A stretch of 5,833 nt of DNA from CAZCBD01 sp964496755 (GCA_964496755.1 CAZCBD010000168.1:1-5833), one strand, 5' to 3'. Shown: positions 1 to 5,726, counted from the first letter of the stretch. A program made the numbers and translations. The notes: a model not told the origin generated them from the sequence alone.

Positions 1-2
1 AG

Positions 3-713
3 TATTTAAATTCAAATAAAATTAATCCAATTGTAAAACAAAGAAAAATTAAATTATATGTAATTGATGCCGAGGGGTATTATAGTAATGCTATAGCTAA
101 GGAGATTCAGGTAAAAAGAATTAACGCTTTACCCCAGATTATAAATTTACCGAACGAAATATTAATGAAACAAGATTCTGTGTGTAACTTAAATATGTGG
201 GAATACATTTCGGACGAAGAAACTCCCGATAGTTTGTTGAAAATAAATTTATCCTATGATAATGATTCCTTAATTTGCAAGTATTTCAATGAAAATGGAA
301 ATTTGCAGATATGTTGCAAGCAAGGATTTTATGGCAGCGTTTCGGTAAGAATAGATGTTATTGATGAAGATGGAGGCACAACTAAGGATACAACAAAGAT
401 TATTGTAGAACGAACAAATAAAGTTGAAAATATTACTATTCGGTTACCGAAGAATTATAAGCTTTCTGCAAACTATCCGAATCCTTTTAATCCGGTTACA
501 TTAATTGAATATTCCATACCGAAAGATGGATTTGTAAAATTGGTGGTTTATAATACACTCGGACAAGTTGTAAAAGTATTGGTTTCAGAAGAACAGGAAA
601 TTGGAAAATATAAAGTTGTTTTCAATGGTAGTAATTTACCAAGTGGAATTTATTTTTATCGTTTGTCATCCGGTAAGTTTTCAAAAACCAACAAAATGAT
701 TTTGATGAAATAA
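3..713 (+). CDS. C-terminal part of a T9SS-secreted protein with Ig/cadherin-like repeats (5' end outside window)
   Basis: The frame is open from the window edge (first whole codon at base 3) to TAA at 711-713, giving 236 visible residues; the ATG at 165 is internal, because clear homologous sequence precedes it. Visible residues 1-40 are the last strands of one beta-sandwich repeat (KLYVIDAEGYYSNAIAKEIQV). Residues about 41-138 form a second repeat of Ig/cadherin-like type, opening LPQIINLP and closing with an IDEDGGTTKDTTKIIV strand. Residues about 152-236 are a type A T9SS C-terminal sorting domain: NYPNPFNPVT, IEYSIP, VYNTLGQVVKVLV, then SGIYFYRL and a basic KMILMK end. By family knowledge, such domains guide export across the outer membrane and are then cleaved or used for surface attachment. 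The protein is thus probably extracellular or cell-surface; the missing N-terminus hides its main function. Four cysteines lie in the second repeat (visible residues 61, 92, 104, 105), which could form disulfides. Confidence 0.88.
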   Translation, partial: YLNSNKINPIVKQRKIKLYVIDAEGYYSNAIAKEIQVKRINALPQIINLPNEILMKQDSVCNLNMWEYISDEETPDSLLKINLSYDNDSLICKYFNENGNLQICCKQGFYGSVSVRIDVIDEDGGTTKDTTKIIVERTNKVENITIRLPKNYKLSANYPNPFNPVTLIEYSIPKDGFVKLVVYNTLGQVVKVLVSEEQEIGKYKVVFNGSNLPSGIYFYRLSSGKFSKTNKMILMK

Positions 714-751
714 TTGTTAAGCAATTTGTGGTTTGAGAATAAAATACTTTA

Positions 752-772
752 CGATAAAGAATCGGGTTTTTT
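752..772 (+). terminator. Weak candidate terminator after the secreted-protein gene
   Basis: A 4-bp stem CGAT/ATCG (752-755 with 761-764) around the loop AAAGA is followed by GG and six T (767-772), 38 bases after the stop codon. The polarity and T tract are right for a + strand intrinsic terminator, but the stem is very short, so this is tentative. Confidence 0.3.
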
Positions 773-797
773 ACTTTTAATAAGAAAAGCGAATTAC

Positions 798-840
798 TTT
801 TACAATTGAATATTTTATGAACGAATGTATAATTGTAAAA
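798..840. repeat. Perfect 10-bp inverted repeat with 23-base spacer
   Basis: TTTTACAATT (798-807) is matched exactly by its reverse complement AATTGTAAAA (831-840). It lies about 13 bases before the candidate -35 box of the RpiR-type gene. It could be an operator with two half-sites, a cruciform or RNA stem, or chance in AT-rich DNA. The sequence alone does not decide. Confidence 0.4.
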
Positions 841-852
841 ACAAAATATTTT

Positions 853-881
853 TTGGAAAAAATAAAATATTAGATTATAAA
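853..881 (+). promoter_or_regulatory. Candidate sigma70-like promoter for the RpiR-type regulator
   Basis: TTGGAA (853-858) and TATAAA (876-881) are separated by exactly 17 bases, close to the -35/-10 consensus and spacing. Transcription would start near 888, leaving a leader of about 70 bases before the ATG at 957. AT-rich DNA yields such matches easily, and primary sigma factors of this bacterial group can prefer other boxes, so confidence is modest. Confidence 0.35.
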
Positions 882-894
882 TTATTAAATTAGC

Positions 895-922
895 TTGGTT
901 ATTTAAAAAACCAAAGTTTTTT
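895..922 (+). terminator. Terminator-like hairpin in the leader of the RpiR-type gene
   Basis: TTGGTT (895-900) pairs with AACCAA (909-914) across an 8-base AT loop and is followed by AG and six T (917-922). It is either a late terminator for the upstream secreted-protein gene or a leader hairpin just after the proposed start site, in which case it could act as an attenuator. The stem has only two G:C pairs. Confidence 0.35.
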
Positions 923-956
923 CAAGTAATGATTTTTGAATAAAGATGAAGTGCAA

Positions 957-1808
957 ATGAAAAAGAATAATATTGCCAACCAATTTTTAAATGAGAAAAT
1001 AAAAAAAGTCTCCCCCACCTTATCTAAAACCGAAAGAAAAATTGCAGAGTTTTTTTTAGATCAGTCCAATGATATTGCATTTATTTCCATACATGATTTG
1101 GCAGCTAAAATTGATGTAGGACAAGGTTCAATAATGAGGTTTTCAAAGAAACTAGGTTATTCCGGTTTTTCTGATTTGAAGAAAAGCGTAATCAGTACAA
1201 TTCAAGATGATATTGCTCCGCTTGAAAAGTTCAAAATGAACTTGGAGTTAGGAATTAATGAGAGCGATGAATCATTGTTTACCATTGCCAAAAATGAAGT
1301 TGATAATATTAACTTTGTAATTAATAATTTTGATAAGAAAAATTTTAATAAAGCAATATCATTGATTGAGAATGCAAAGAATGTTTATACGGTAGGGTTT
1401 GCAATGTCAAGTCATTTATCGAACATGACAAGTTATCTATTACGCAGAATCGGTATTAGAGCAGTGGCATTAAATAAATTGGGTTTAACGTCAAATGATC
1501 AACAAATGCCTGTTGCACACGGAGATGTTTTAATTGCTTTTTCTTTTCCTCCCTATACAATGGATACTATAAACATGGCAAAGTATTTTAAAACATCAAA
1601 AGCAAAAGTGATTTCTTTTACTAATAATATTGCCGCCCCAATAATTCAATATTCGAATGTAAATTTATTGGTTAGAACACAAAGTGAGTTTTTAACAAAT
1701 TCAATTGGTGCCGTAATAGTTGTTCTTACTGCGCTTGCAAATGAATTGGCCGTTAAGAATAAGCACAATACACTGAAAACAATTGATAAGATTCTTTTTT
1801 CGAGATAG
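957..1808 (+). CDS. RpiR/MurR family transcriptional regulator (HTH_6 + SIS)
   Basis: This is a DNA-binding regulator that by family knowledge senses phosphosugar-like effectors through its SIS domain. The product is 283 residues from ATG 957, the usual family length. Residues about 20-78 are the HTH_6 domain: LSKTERKIAEFFL, then the recognition-helix region VGQGSIMRFSKKLGYSGFSDL, typical of RpiR proteins. A linker leads to a SIS domain at about 128-265, with VYTVGFAMSS, GDVLIAFSFPPYTMDT, KVISFTNN and FLTNSIGAVIVVLTALANEL. The usual S-x-G-x-T phosphate loop reads S-F-P-P-Y-T, placing it with the RpiR branch carrying an SF(P/R)xY(S/T)-type loop. ATG 957 is chosen because the preceding in-frame TTG (936) and GTG (951) add only a few non-conserved residues; no start has a clear ribosome binding site. 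No sugar catabolic gene lies next to it, so its target and effector cannot be named. Stop is TAG. Confidence 0.88.
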   Translation: MKKNNIANQFLNEKIKKVSPTLSKTERKIAEFFLDQSNDIAFISIHDLAAKIDVGQGSIMRFSKKLGYSGFSDLKKSVISTIQDDIAPLEKFKMNLELGINESDESLFTIAKNEVDNINFVINNFDKKNFNKAISLIENAKNVYTVGFAMSSHLSNMTSYLLRRIGIRAVALNKLGLTSNDQQMPVAHGDVLIAFSFPPYTMDTINMAKYFKTSKAKVISFTNNIAAPIIQYSNVNLLVRTQSEFLTNSIGAVIVVLTALANELAVKNKHNTLKTIDKILFSR

Positions 1809-1841
1809 AAAAGAATTTGAGGTGGAAAATAAATTTAAAAC

Positions 1842-1862
1842 GGCCGGTTGTTTTGACCGGCC
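1842..1862. terminator. GC-rich hairpin between convergent genes (probable terminator)
   Basis: GGCCGGT (1842-1848) pairs perfectly with ACCGGCC (1856-1862) over a 7-base spacer, with a possible T:G closing pair. It stands out sharply in AT-rich surroundings and lies 34 bases after the regulator stop. The T-rich tract follows the stem when read on the - strand (GTTTTAAATTT), so it is best oriented to stop transcription arriving from the peptidase gene, about 180 bases beyond that gene's stop. It may act in both directions. Bases 1863-2041 otherwise hold nothing I recognise. Confidence 0.65.
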
Positions 1863-2041
1863 TATCGAATAAAAGAAAGATATGAATATTAATTAATGAA
1901 GAGAGTAACCTATAAGGAGTTGAACTAAAAAGAGACAACTGTTTATAGCATATTATAAAAGTTTACTTATACCTTAATAAATCGGGCTTTTCGCTTAAAA
2001 TAAAAATTCTGTCGGTTGCTAATTTTATATACAAAAAATAA

Positions 2042-3169
2042 TTACAATTCTATTTGGGTATAATTTTCTACTATTTTAATAATAGCATTTGCAACCATAG
2101 TTATGTGATTAATATCGATGTATTCTTTGTGGGAATGCACACTCTTCATTCCGATGCCAAAATTGAGTGCGGGAATTCCTTTAGCATTAAATTGATTTGC
2201 ATCTGAACCTCCTGAAAACTTAATAGTTTCCGGTTTTAATTCCAGTTCACTTAAAGCGTTTTTTGCTAATTTTATAAGCGGAGAATTTTCATCAATATTA
2301 AAAGCCGGATATTTTTCTTTAATATTTATTACATAATTACCACCAAAAGTATTTACAGCTTCGTTGAAAGCAGTTTTAATTTCATTTATTTTTGAATCTA
2401 TTTCACTGTTATTCAAACTCCTAACTTCAGCATCTATACTAACTAAATCAGGTACAATATTTACTGCTTTGCCACCGGATATTTTACCAAAGTTTGCAGT
2501 GCAAGTAGGTGATATTCTTCCGACTTTAATTTTGGAAATCGCCATGGCGGCAATTTTAATGGCATTAATGCCATCTTCGGGGTGTACAGCCGCATGTGCC
2601 GATTTACCAATCACTTCAATTTTAATTACCTTAGATGTGGGGGCTGCAACTATTATTTTACCGGGGTCGGCGGAGCTATCAAAAACAAATGCGTATTTTG
2701 CAAAAGGTTCTTTGTCTTCATAAAAACTTGAGCCATACATGCCTATTTCTTCCGCTACGGTTAGTATAACTTTAATGGGAGGAGCTGGAATATCATTTTT
2801 AATAATGAATTTTAATGCTTCCAAGATTGCGGCAATACCCGAACGGTCATCGGCGCCTAAAATTGTAGTGCCATCTGTTTTTATTATATTTTTTTCAACA
2901 ATTACATTTATATTTGTTGTAGGTTCAATGGTATCCATATGTGCCGATAGAATAATGGGGGGGAGATTTTTATTTGTACCTTCATAAAATGCTATCACAT
3001 TTCCGCTGTTGCCATGATAAATTTCATTAGCCTTATCGATATGTACATCCAAACCAATCTGCGCAAGTTCTTTAGAAATATACTTCGCAAAATTTATTTC
3101 ATTTCCCGATTCACCGTTTATTTTAATTAAAGCTAAAAATGTGTTTAAAATTTCTTTTTGTGGTATCAT
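2042..3169 (-). CDS. M20 family metallopeptidase, peptidase T-like
   Basis: This is a predicted cytoplasmic di-zinc aminopeptidase or tripeptidase-like hydrolase, 375 residues, matching the usual length of PepT-like (YqjE-type) M20 proteins. Metal and catalytic residues are all visible: H77 and D79 in SAHMDT, bridging D107 in ILGADDRSG, catalytic E140 with E141 in TVAEEIGMYGS, D164 in VFDSS, and H345 in GMKSVHSHKEY. The catalytic domain is split (about 1-175 and 288-375) around a lid/dimerisation domain (about 178-285) with the family motif GKSAHAAVHPEDGINAI and a NIVPD strand. No signal peptide is seen. The start is the ATG at 3167-3169; a nearby upstream ATG (3177-3179) is out of frame. The gene is convergent with the RpiR-type regulator, so the two do not form an operon. 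Exact substrate is unknown: by family it may act on short peptides, though related M20 enzymes act on amino acid conjugates. Confidence 0.9.
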   Translation of the reverse strand: MIPQKEILNTFLALIKINGESGNEINFAKYISKELAQIGLDVHIDKANEIYHGNSGNVIAFYEGTNKNLPPIILSAHMDTIEPTTNINVIVEKNIIKTDGTTILGADDRSGIAAILEALKFIIKNDIPAPPIKVILTVAEEIGMYGSSFYEDKEPFAKYAFVFDSSADPGKIIVAAPTSKVIKIEVIGKSAHAAVHPEDGINAIKIAAMAISKIKVGRISPTCTANFGKISGGKAVNIVPDLVSIDAEVRSLNNSEIDSKINEIKTAFNEAVNTFGGNYVINIKEKYPAFNIDENSPLIKLAKNALSELELKPETIKFSGGSDANQFNAKGIPALNFGIGMKSVHSHKEYIDINHITMVANAIIKIVENYTQIEL

Positions 3170-3289
3170 AATTTTTCATTATAAGTGGAACAATAATGCC
3201 AAAACTACAAAAATATGAACATATATACAATATTTTTTCACAAAAAAATATAACCGAACATTAAGTGTTATTCTAAAAATAATTTGTTT
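3170..3289. other. AT-rich upstream region of the peptidase gene
   Basis: There is no gene here. On the - strand a perfect TATAAT (3178-3183) lies only 8 bases before the peptidase ATG, which if used would give a nearly leaderless transcript; no good -35 box sits at 17 bases. A TATTTTTG further upstream resembles the TAnnTTTG box of Bacteroidota promoters but lacks a well-spaced partner. I cannot choose between them. Confidence 0.3.
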
Positions 3290-3477
3290 TTAATAAGCAT
3301 TGATTTATATCAAATAAATATTAAAGTACAGGCAAAGGTACTTACGCTTGTTAACGGAGAAAGGGAAGCGGGTTACCATGAAGTAGTATTTGATGGTAAA
3401 AATATGGCAAACGATATTAGTTTTATATAATAGAAACCAAGGAATATTATGAATGTAAAAAAATGCTGCTGTTAAGA
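3290..3477 (+). pseudogene. Frameshifted relic of a T9SS C-terminal sorting domain
   Basis: Frame 3290-3427 reads SIDLYQINIKVQAKVLTLVN and then GEREAGYHEVVFDGKNM, the unmistakable core of a type A sorting domain (compare family consensus VYdinGkeVktLVN.e.aG.hevvFdgknLaSGiYfY). The conserved SG-I-Y-F-Y stretch is altered to NDISF and the frame stops at tandem TAA TAG (3428-3433). From base 3424 the +1 frame continues the domain end: FYIIETKEYYECKKMLLLR, ending near 3477. Restoring one T to the four-T run at 3421-3424 joins both halves. The body of the gene is missing: the upper frame is closed by TAA at 3251 and has no credible start. The segment 3326-3380 looks less AT-rich than its surroundings. 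It differs in sequence from the sorting domains at both window ends, so it is not a recent copy of them. Confidence 0.75.
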
Positions 3478-3515
3478 TTTTTACTTTTTTTTAGCAGGAA
3501 AACTTTCTGATAAAA

Positions 3516-3547
3516 GCTAACAAGGCATTTGCTTTGTTGCCTTTTTT
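3516..3547 (+). terminator. Intrinsic terminator following the sorting-domain relic
   Basis: AACAAGGC (3519-3526) pairs with GCTTTGTT (3531-3538), with one G:T pair, over the loop ATTT. Flanking GC bases (3516-3517 with 3539-3540) can extend the stem, and six T follow at 3542-3547. This is a good + strand terminator. It lies about 40 bases after the end of the relic, so it probably belonged to that gene and now insulates ktrB from upstream transcription. Confidence 0.7.
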
Positions 3548-3605
3548 ATTATGATAATTTCAATCATTATGATTAAATTTAAATTTAATATTATTATGGT
3601 TTATT
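3548..3605 (+). promoter_or_regulatory. Short AT-only leader/promoter region of ktrB
   Basis: The 58 bases between the terminator and the ktrB start must hold the ktrB promoter if the terminator works. They contain ATTATGAT twice (3548-3555, 3566-3573), the spaced pair ATGAT/ATCAT (3551-3555, 3563-3567) and a perfect 16-base palindrome TTAAATTTAAATTTAA (3573-3588). A -10-like GATAAT (3552-3557) has a weak TTGCTT 17 bases before it, inside the terminator. There is no room for a cyclic-di-AMP (ydaO-type) riboswitch, which precedes some ktr operons. Confidence 0.3.
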
Positions 3606-4967
3606 GTGATTAATTTTTCAAAACTTAAAAATAAATTTAGCCCGCAGATTATATTAGTTTTAAGTTTCTTTACGGCAATTTTAATTGGTGCTATTTTATT
3701 AACTACTGATTTTGCTTCTGCCGAAAATCCAATAGGGATAATCGATGCTTTGTTTACGTCTGCTTCTGCTACATGCGTTACCGGATTAGTTGTAGTAGAT
3801 ACGGGAACGCAATTTAATACAATAGGACAAACCATAATTTTAATATTAATTCAGATTGGTGGTTTGGGGGTAATGTCTTTTTCCACTTTATTTTTATTTT
3901 ATTTTCGAGGTAAACTTGGAATTGGAAGCAGAGAAATAATACAGGAAACACTTTCTTCCGATTCTTCGGAAGTAAACAAACTATTAAAATCGGTTTTTGT
4001 TTATACTTTTGTTATTGAATTAATTGGTGCGGTATTATTATTTGTAAGATTTATTGAAACAATGCCACTTAGTGAGGCAATTTATACTTCTATTTTTCAT
4101 TCGATTTCTGCATTTTGCAATGCAGGATTTAGTACGTTTTCCGATAGTTTGGTTAGATATCAAGATGATTTATTTGTTAATATGGTTTTTATGGCTCTAA
4201 TAATTTTGGGTGGATTGGGATTTATAGTTTTGCATGAATTAGGGAAATTTAGAAAAACGAAATTTTCTTGGTATAAACTTTCGATTCATTCAAAAATAGT
4301 GTTACTTACTTCCCTAATTTTAATAATAAGCGGAACGGTTTTTATTTATACATTTGATTATAATAATGCTTTCAAGAACAATTCAATTTTCGGGGGATTG
4401 TTAACATCTTTATTCCAATCGGTTACGGCCAGAACGGCAGGGTTTAATTCCGTAGAAATGACAAATCTTTCTATGCAATCATTAGTTATATTAACCATTT
4501 TAATGTTTATTGGTGCTTCGCCTGCTTCATGTGGGGGAGGAATAAAAACGGTAACCTTAGCAGTATTATTTGCTTACGTTCGAGCAAAATTAAATGATAA
4601 AAAGAATACAAATATTTTTTACAGAACCTTACCCTCAAAGTTGGTTTCGAAAGCAATTATAATATTTTCTTTTTCCATTTTTACTGTTATCTTTTTTTCA
4701 GTAATGCTATCGTTTACAGAAATTCCACATGTTCCGTTTCACGAAACGGGTGTGTTTTTCAATAAAGTTGTTTTTGAGGTAGTTTCAGCTTTTGGTACCG
4801 TAGGATTATCAACAGGTATAACTTCACAATTTTCTGCAATTGGTAAACTTATGCTAACGTTACTGATGTTCATAGGTAGGCTTGGTCCGGTAACAATTGC
4901 TTATGCCTTGGGAGCAAAAAAAACTATTGATATTAAATATGCAAACGATAATGTAATTGTAGGATAA
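3606..4967 (+). CDS. ktrB: KtrB/TrkH family potassium uptake channel subunit
   Basis: This is the integral inner-membrane subunit that conducts K+ (often Na+-dependent by family knowledge) when bound to a KtrA ring. It has 453 residues, close to KtrB and shorter than E. coli TrkH. The four M1-P-M2 repeats each show their selectivity-filter loop: TCVTGL (56-61), CNAGF (171-175), RTAGFN (276-281) and GTVGLSTG (397-404). The intramembrane gate loop between repeats is GASPASCGGGIKT (303-315), and the conserved arginine of the last helix is R427 in GRLGPVT. The start is GTG 3606: no in-frame ATG exists back to the TGA at 3570, and the protein begins just before the first helix as expected. An out-of-frame ATG at 3596 opens a five-codon minicistron overlapping the start. 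It is followed by ktrA after 20 bases, a clear operon. All filter residues look intact. Confidence 0.93.
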   Translation: MINFSKLKNKFSPQIILVLSFFTAILIGAILLTTDFASAENPIGIIDALFTSASATCVTGLVVVDTGTQFNTIGQTIILILIQIGGLGVMSFSTLFLFYFRGKLGIGSREIIQETLSSDSSEVNKLLKSVFVYTFVIELIGAVLLFVRFIETMPLSEAIYTSIFHSISAFCNAGFSTFSDSLVRYQDDLFVNMVFMALIILGGLGFIVLHELGKFRKTKFSWYKLSIHSKIVLLTSLILIISGTVFIYTFDYNNAFKNNSIFGGLLTSLFQSVTARTAGFNSVEMTNLSMQSLVILTILMFIGASPASCGGGIKTVTLAVLFAYVRAKLNDKKNTNIFYRTLPSKLVSKAIIIFSFSIFTVIFFSVMLSFTEIPHVPFHETGVFFNKVVFEVVSAFGTVGLSTGITSQFSAIGKLMLTLLMFIGRLGPVTIAYALGAKKTIDIKYANDNVIVG

Positions 4968-4984
4968 ATAAAGAGTAGGATAAA
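4959..4984 (+). repeat. 10-bp direct repeat spanning the ktrB stop and the ktrA ribosome-binding region
   Basis: GTAGGATAAA occurs at 4959-4968 (where GTA GGA TAA are the last codons of ktrB) and again at 4975-4984. The second copy places AGGA about 7 bases before the ktrA ATG, a plausible weak ribosome binding site. The 16-base tandem arrangement looks like a short duplication. Confidence 0.45.
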
Positions 4985-4987
4985 ATT

Positions 4988-5644
4988 ATGAAAAATGTTG
5001 CAATTATAGGCTTAAGTAGTTTCGGTTTCTATTTATGCAAATCGCTGGGTGAGTTAGGATTTGATTTGATGGCCATAGATGTTGATGAAGAGCTTATAAA
5101 CCAAGTTAAACCCTTTGTTAGAAAAGCTGTTGTTGGTGATGCCAAGGATAAGAGGTTTTTGGAATGACTTGGCATTGAAGATTTTGTTACTGTTATTATT
5201 TCGGTTGGAAATAAAATTGATGTAAGTACTTTAATTACTCTTTATGTAAAGGAATTAAATGTTGAAGAAATAATTACAAAAGCTGTTAACGAAGATCATG
5301 CTAAAATATTAGACAAAATCGGGGCAACAAAAATTATTTTCCCGGAAAGAGATATTGCTCAAAGGATGGCTCACACAATAGCTTCTCCTAATTTTTTAGA
5401 ATACATTTCTTTAACCGAGGGTTTTAGTTTAATTGAAATCGGACCTTCTTCCAAATGGGTCGGAAAAAAATTAAAGGAATTAGATTTAAGAAAAATTTAT
5501 AAAGTACAAATAACAATGATAAGGGAAATTATTCCTCCGCGTGTTGTTATTCCTGACGGTGAATTTATTATTAAAGATAGCGATATTTTATATATAATTG
5601 GTAGTGATGAAAATATAAATAATCTTAGAAAATCGATAGATTGA
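4988..5644 (+). pseudogene. ktrA: KtrA/TrkA RCK regulatory subunit interrupted by in-frame TGA
   Basis: The frame from ATG 4988 to TGA 5642-5644 would encode 218 residues, the normal KtrA length, but codon 60 is TGA (5165-5167). KtrA forms a cytoplasmic octameric ring that binds nucleotides (ATP/ADP, NAD(H)) and gates KtrB. The RCK_N domain spans about 3-120: nucleotide loop IIGLSSFG (G8-x-S10-x-x-G13, where the usual second glycine is serine), acidic D31 at the end of strand 2, GDAKD at 50-54, and after the stop LGIEDFVTVIISVG, TKAVNEDHAKILDKIGA and IFPERDIA. The RCK_C (TrkA_C) domain is about 136-217. Both sides of the TGA align smoothly with the family (for example LLSLGI at this place in B. 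subtilis KtrA, from memory), so only one codon is wrong. No in-frame ATG follows until 5366, inside the domain boundary, so restart would give only a 92-residue C-terminal piece. A nonsense mutation, sequence error or readthrough are all possible. Confidence 0.82.
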
Positions 5645-5655
5645 TTTTTAATAAA

Positions 5656-5690
5656 TGAGTAGAGACATATTTTAAAATAGTCTCTACTCA
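5656..5690. terminator. Long perfect hairpin between ktrA and the convergent gene
   Basis: TGAGTAGAGAC (5656-5666) pairs over 11 bases with GTCTCTACTCA (5680-5690). The interior, after a bulged A, is itself the palindrome TATTTTAAAATA (5668-5679), so the arms can zip almost completely. It begins 12 bases after the ktrA stop and sits between convergent genes, which suggests a shared transcription stop. However, T bases lie before it (5645-5649) and A bases after it (5695-5700) on the + strand, the reverse of normal terminator flanks, so an RNA-end stabiliser or repeat element is also possible. Confidence 0.55.
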
Positions 5691-5694
5691 CATG

Positions 5695-5726
5695 AAAAAA
5701 GTATCTTTGCTGTTTATTTTAGCAAA
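5695..5726 (-). terminator. Candidate terminator of the right-hand secreted-protein gene
   Basis: Read on the - strand, TTTGCT (5726-5721) pairs with AGCAAA (5711-5706) across 9 bases that include the TAA stop codon, and a run of six T follows at 5700-5695. The polarity and position are right for the gene ending at 5714, but the stem is short with two G:C pairs. Confidence 0.4.

Noticed and set aside
1896..1928. Ten-codon ATG...TAA frame in the convergent gap
   Set aside because: It is too short and has no ribosome site or conservation evidence; this is expected by chance.
1753..1938. 61-codon minus-strand open frame across the end of the regulator gene
   Set aside because: It overlaps the regulator end and the GC-rich hairpin, has biased low-complexity content and no recognisable domain.
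1932..1965. AT-only inverted repeats such as TTTATA/TATAAA in the regulator-peptidase gap
   Set aside because: They are only six weak pairs in very AT-rich DNA and have no T-tract polarity or gene-linked position.
2364..2987. Two plus-strand open frames (2364-2723, 2739-2987) opposite the peptidase gene
   Set aside because: They are antisense shadows of a strongly supported M20 gene and show no family motifs.
3560..3835. 91-codon minus-strand frame over the start of ktrB
   Set aside because: It is antisense to the conserved first pore repeat of KtrB, with no motif of its own.
5165..5210. Selenocysteine insertion at the ktrA TGA
   Set aside because: The bases after the TGA are AT-rich with no stable SECIS-like stem-loop, and KtrA has no redox role calling for Sec at this position.
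5366..5644. 92-residue stand-alone gene at the 3' end of ktrA
   Set aside because: Its frame is continuous with the upstream RCK_N sequence apart from one TGA, so it is the tail of ktrA and not a separate gene.
5497..5691. 64-codon minus-strand frame opposite the end of ktrA
   Set aside because: It is a shadow of the RCK_C domain and runs through the long hairpin.
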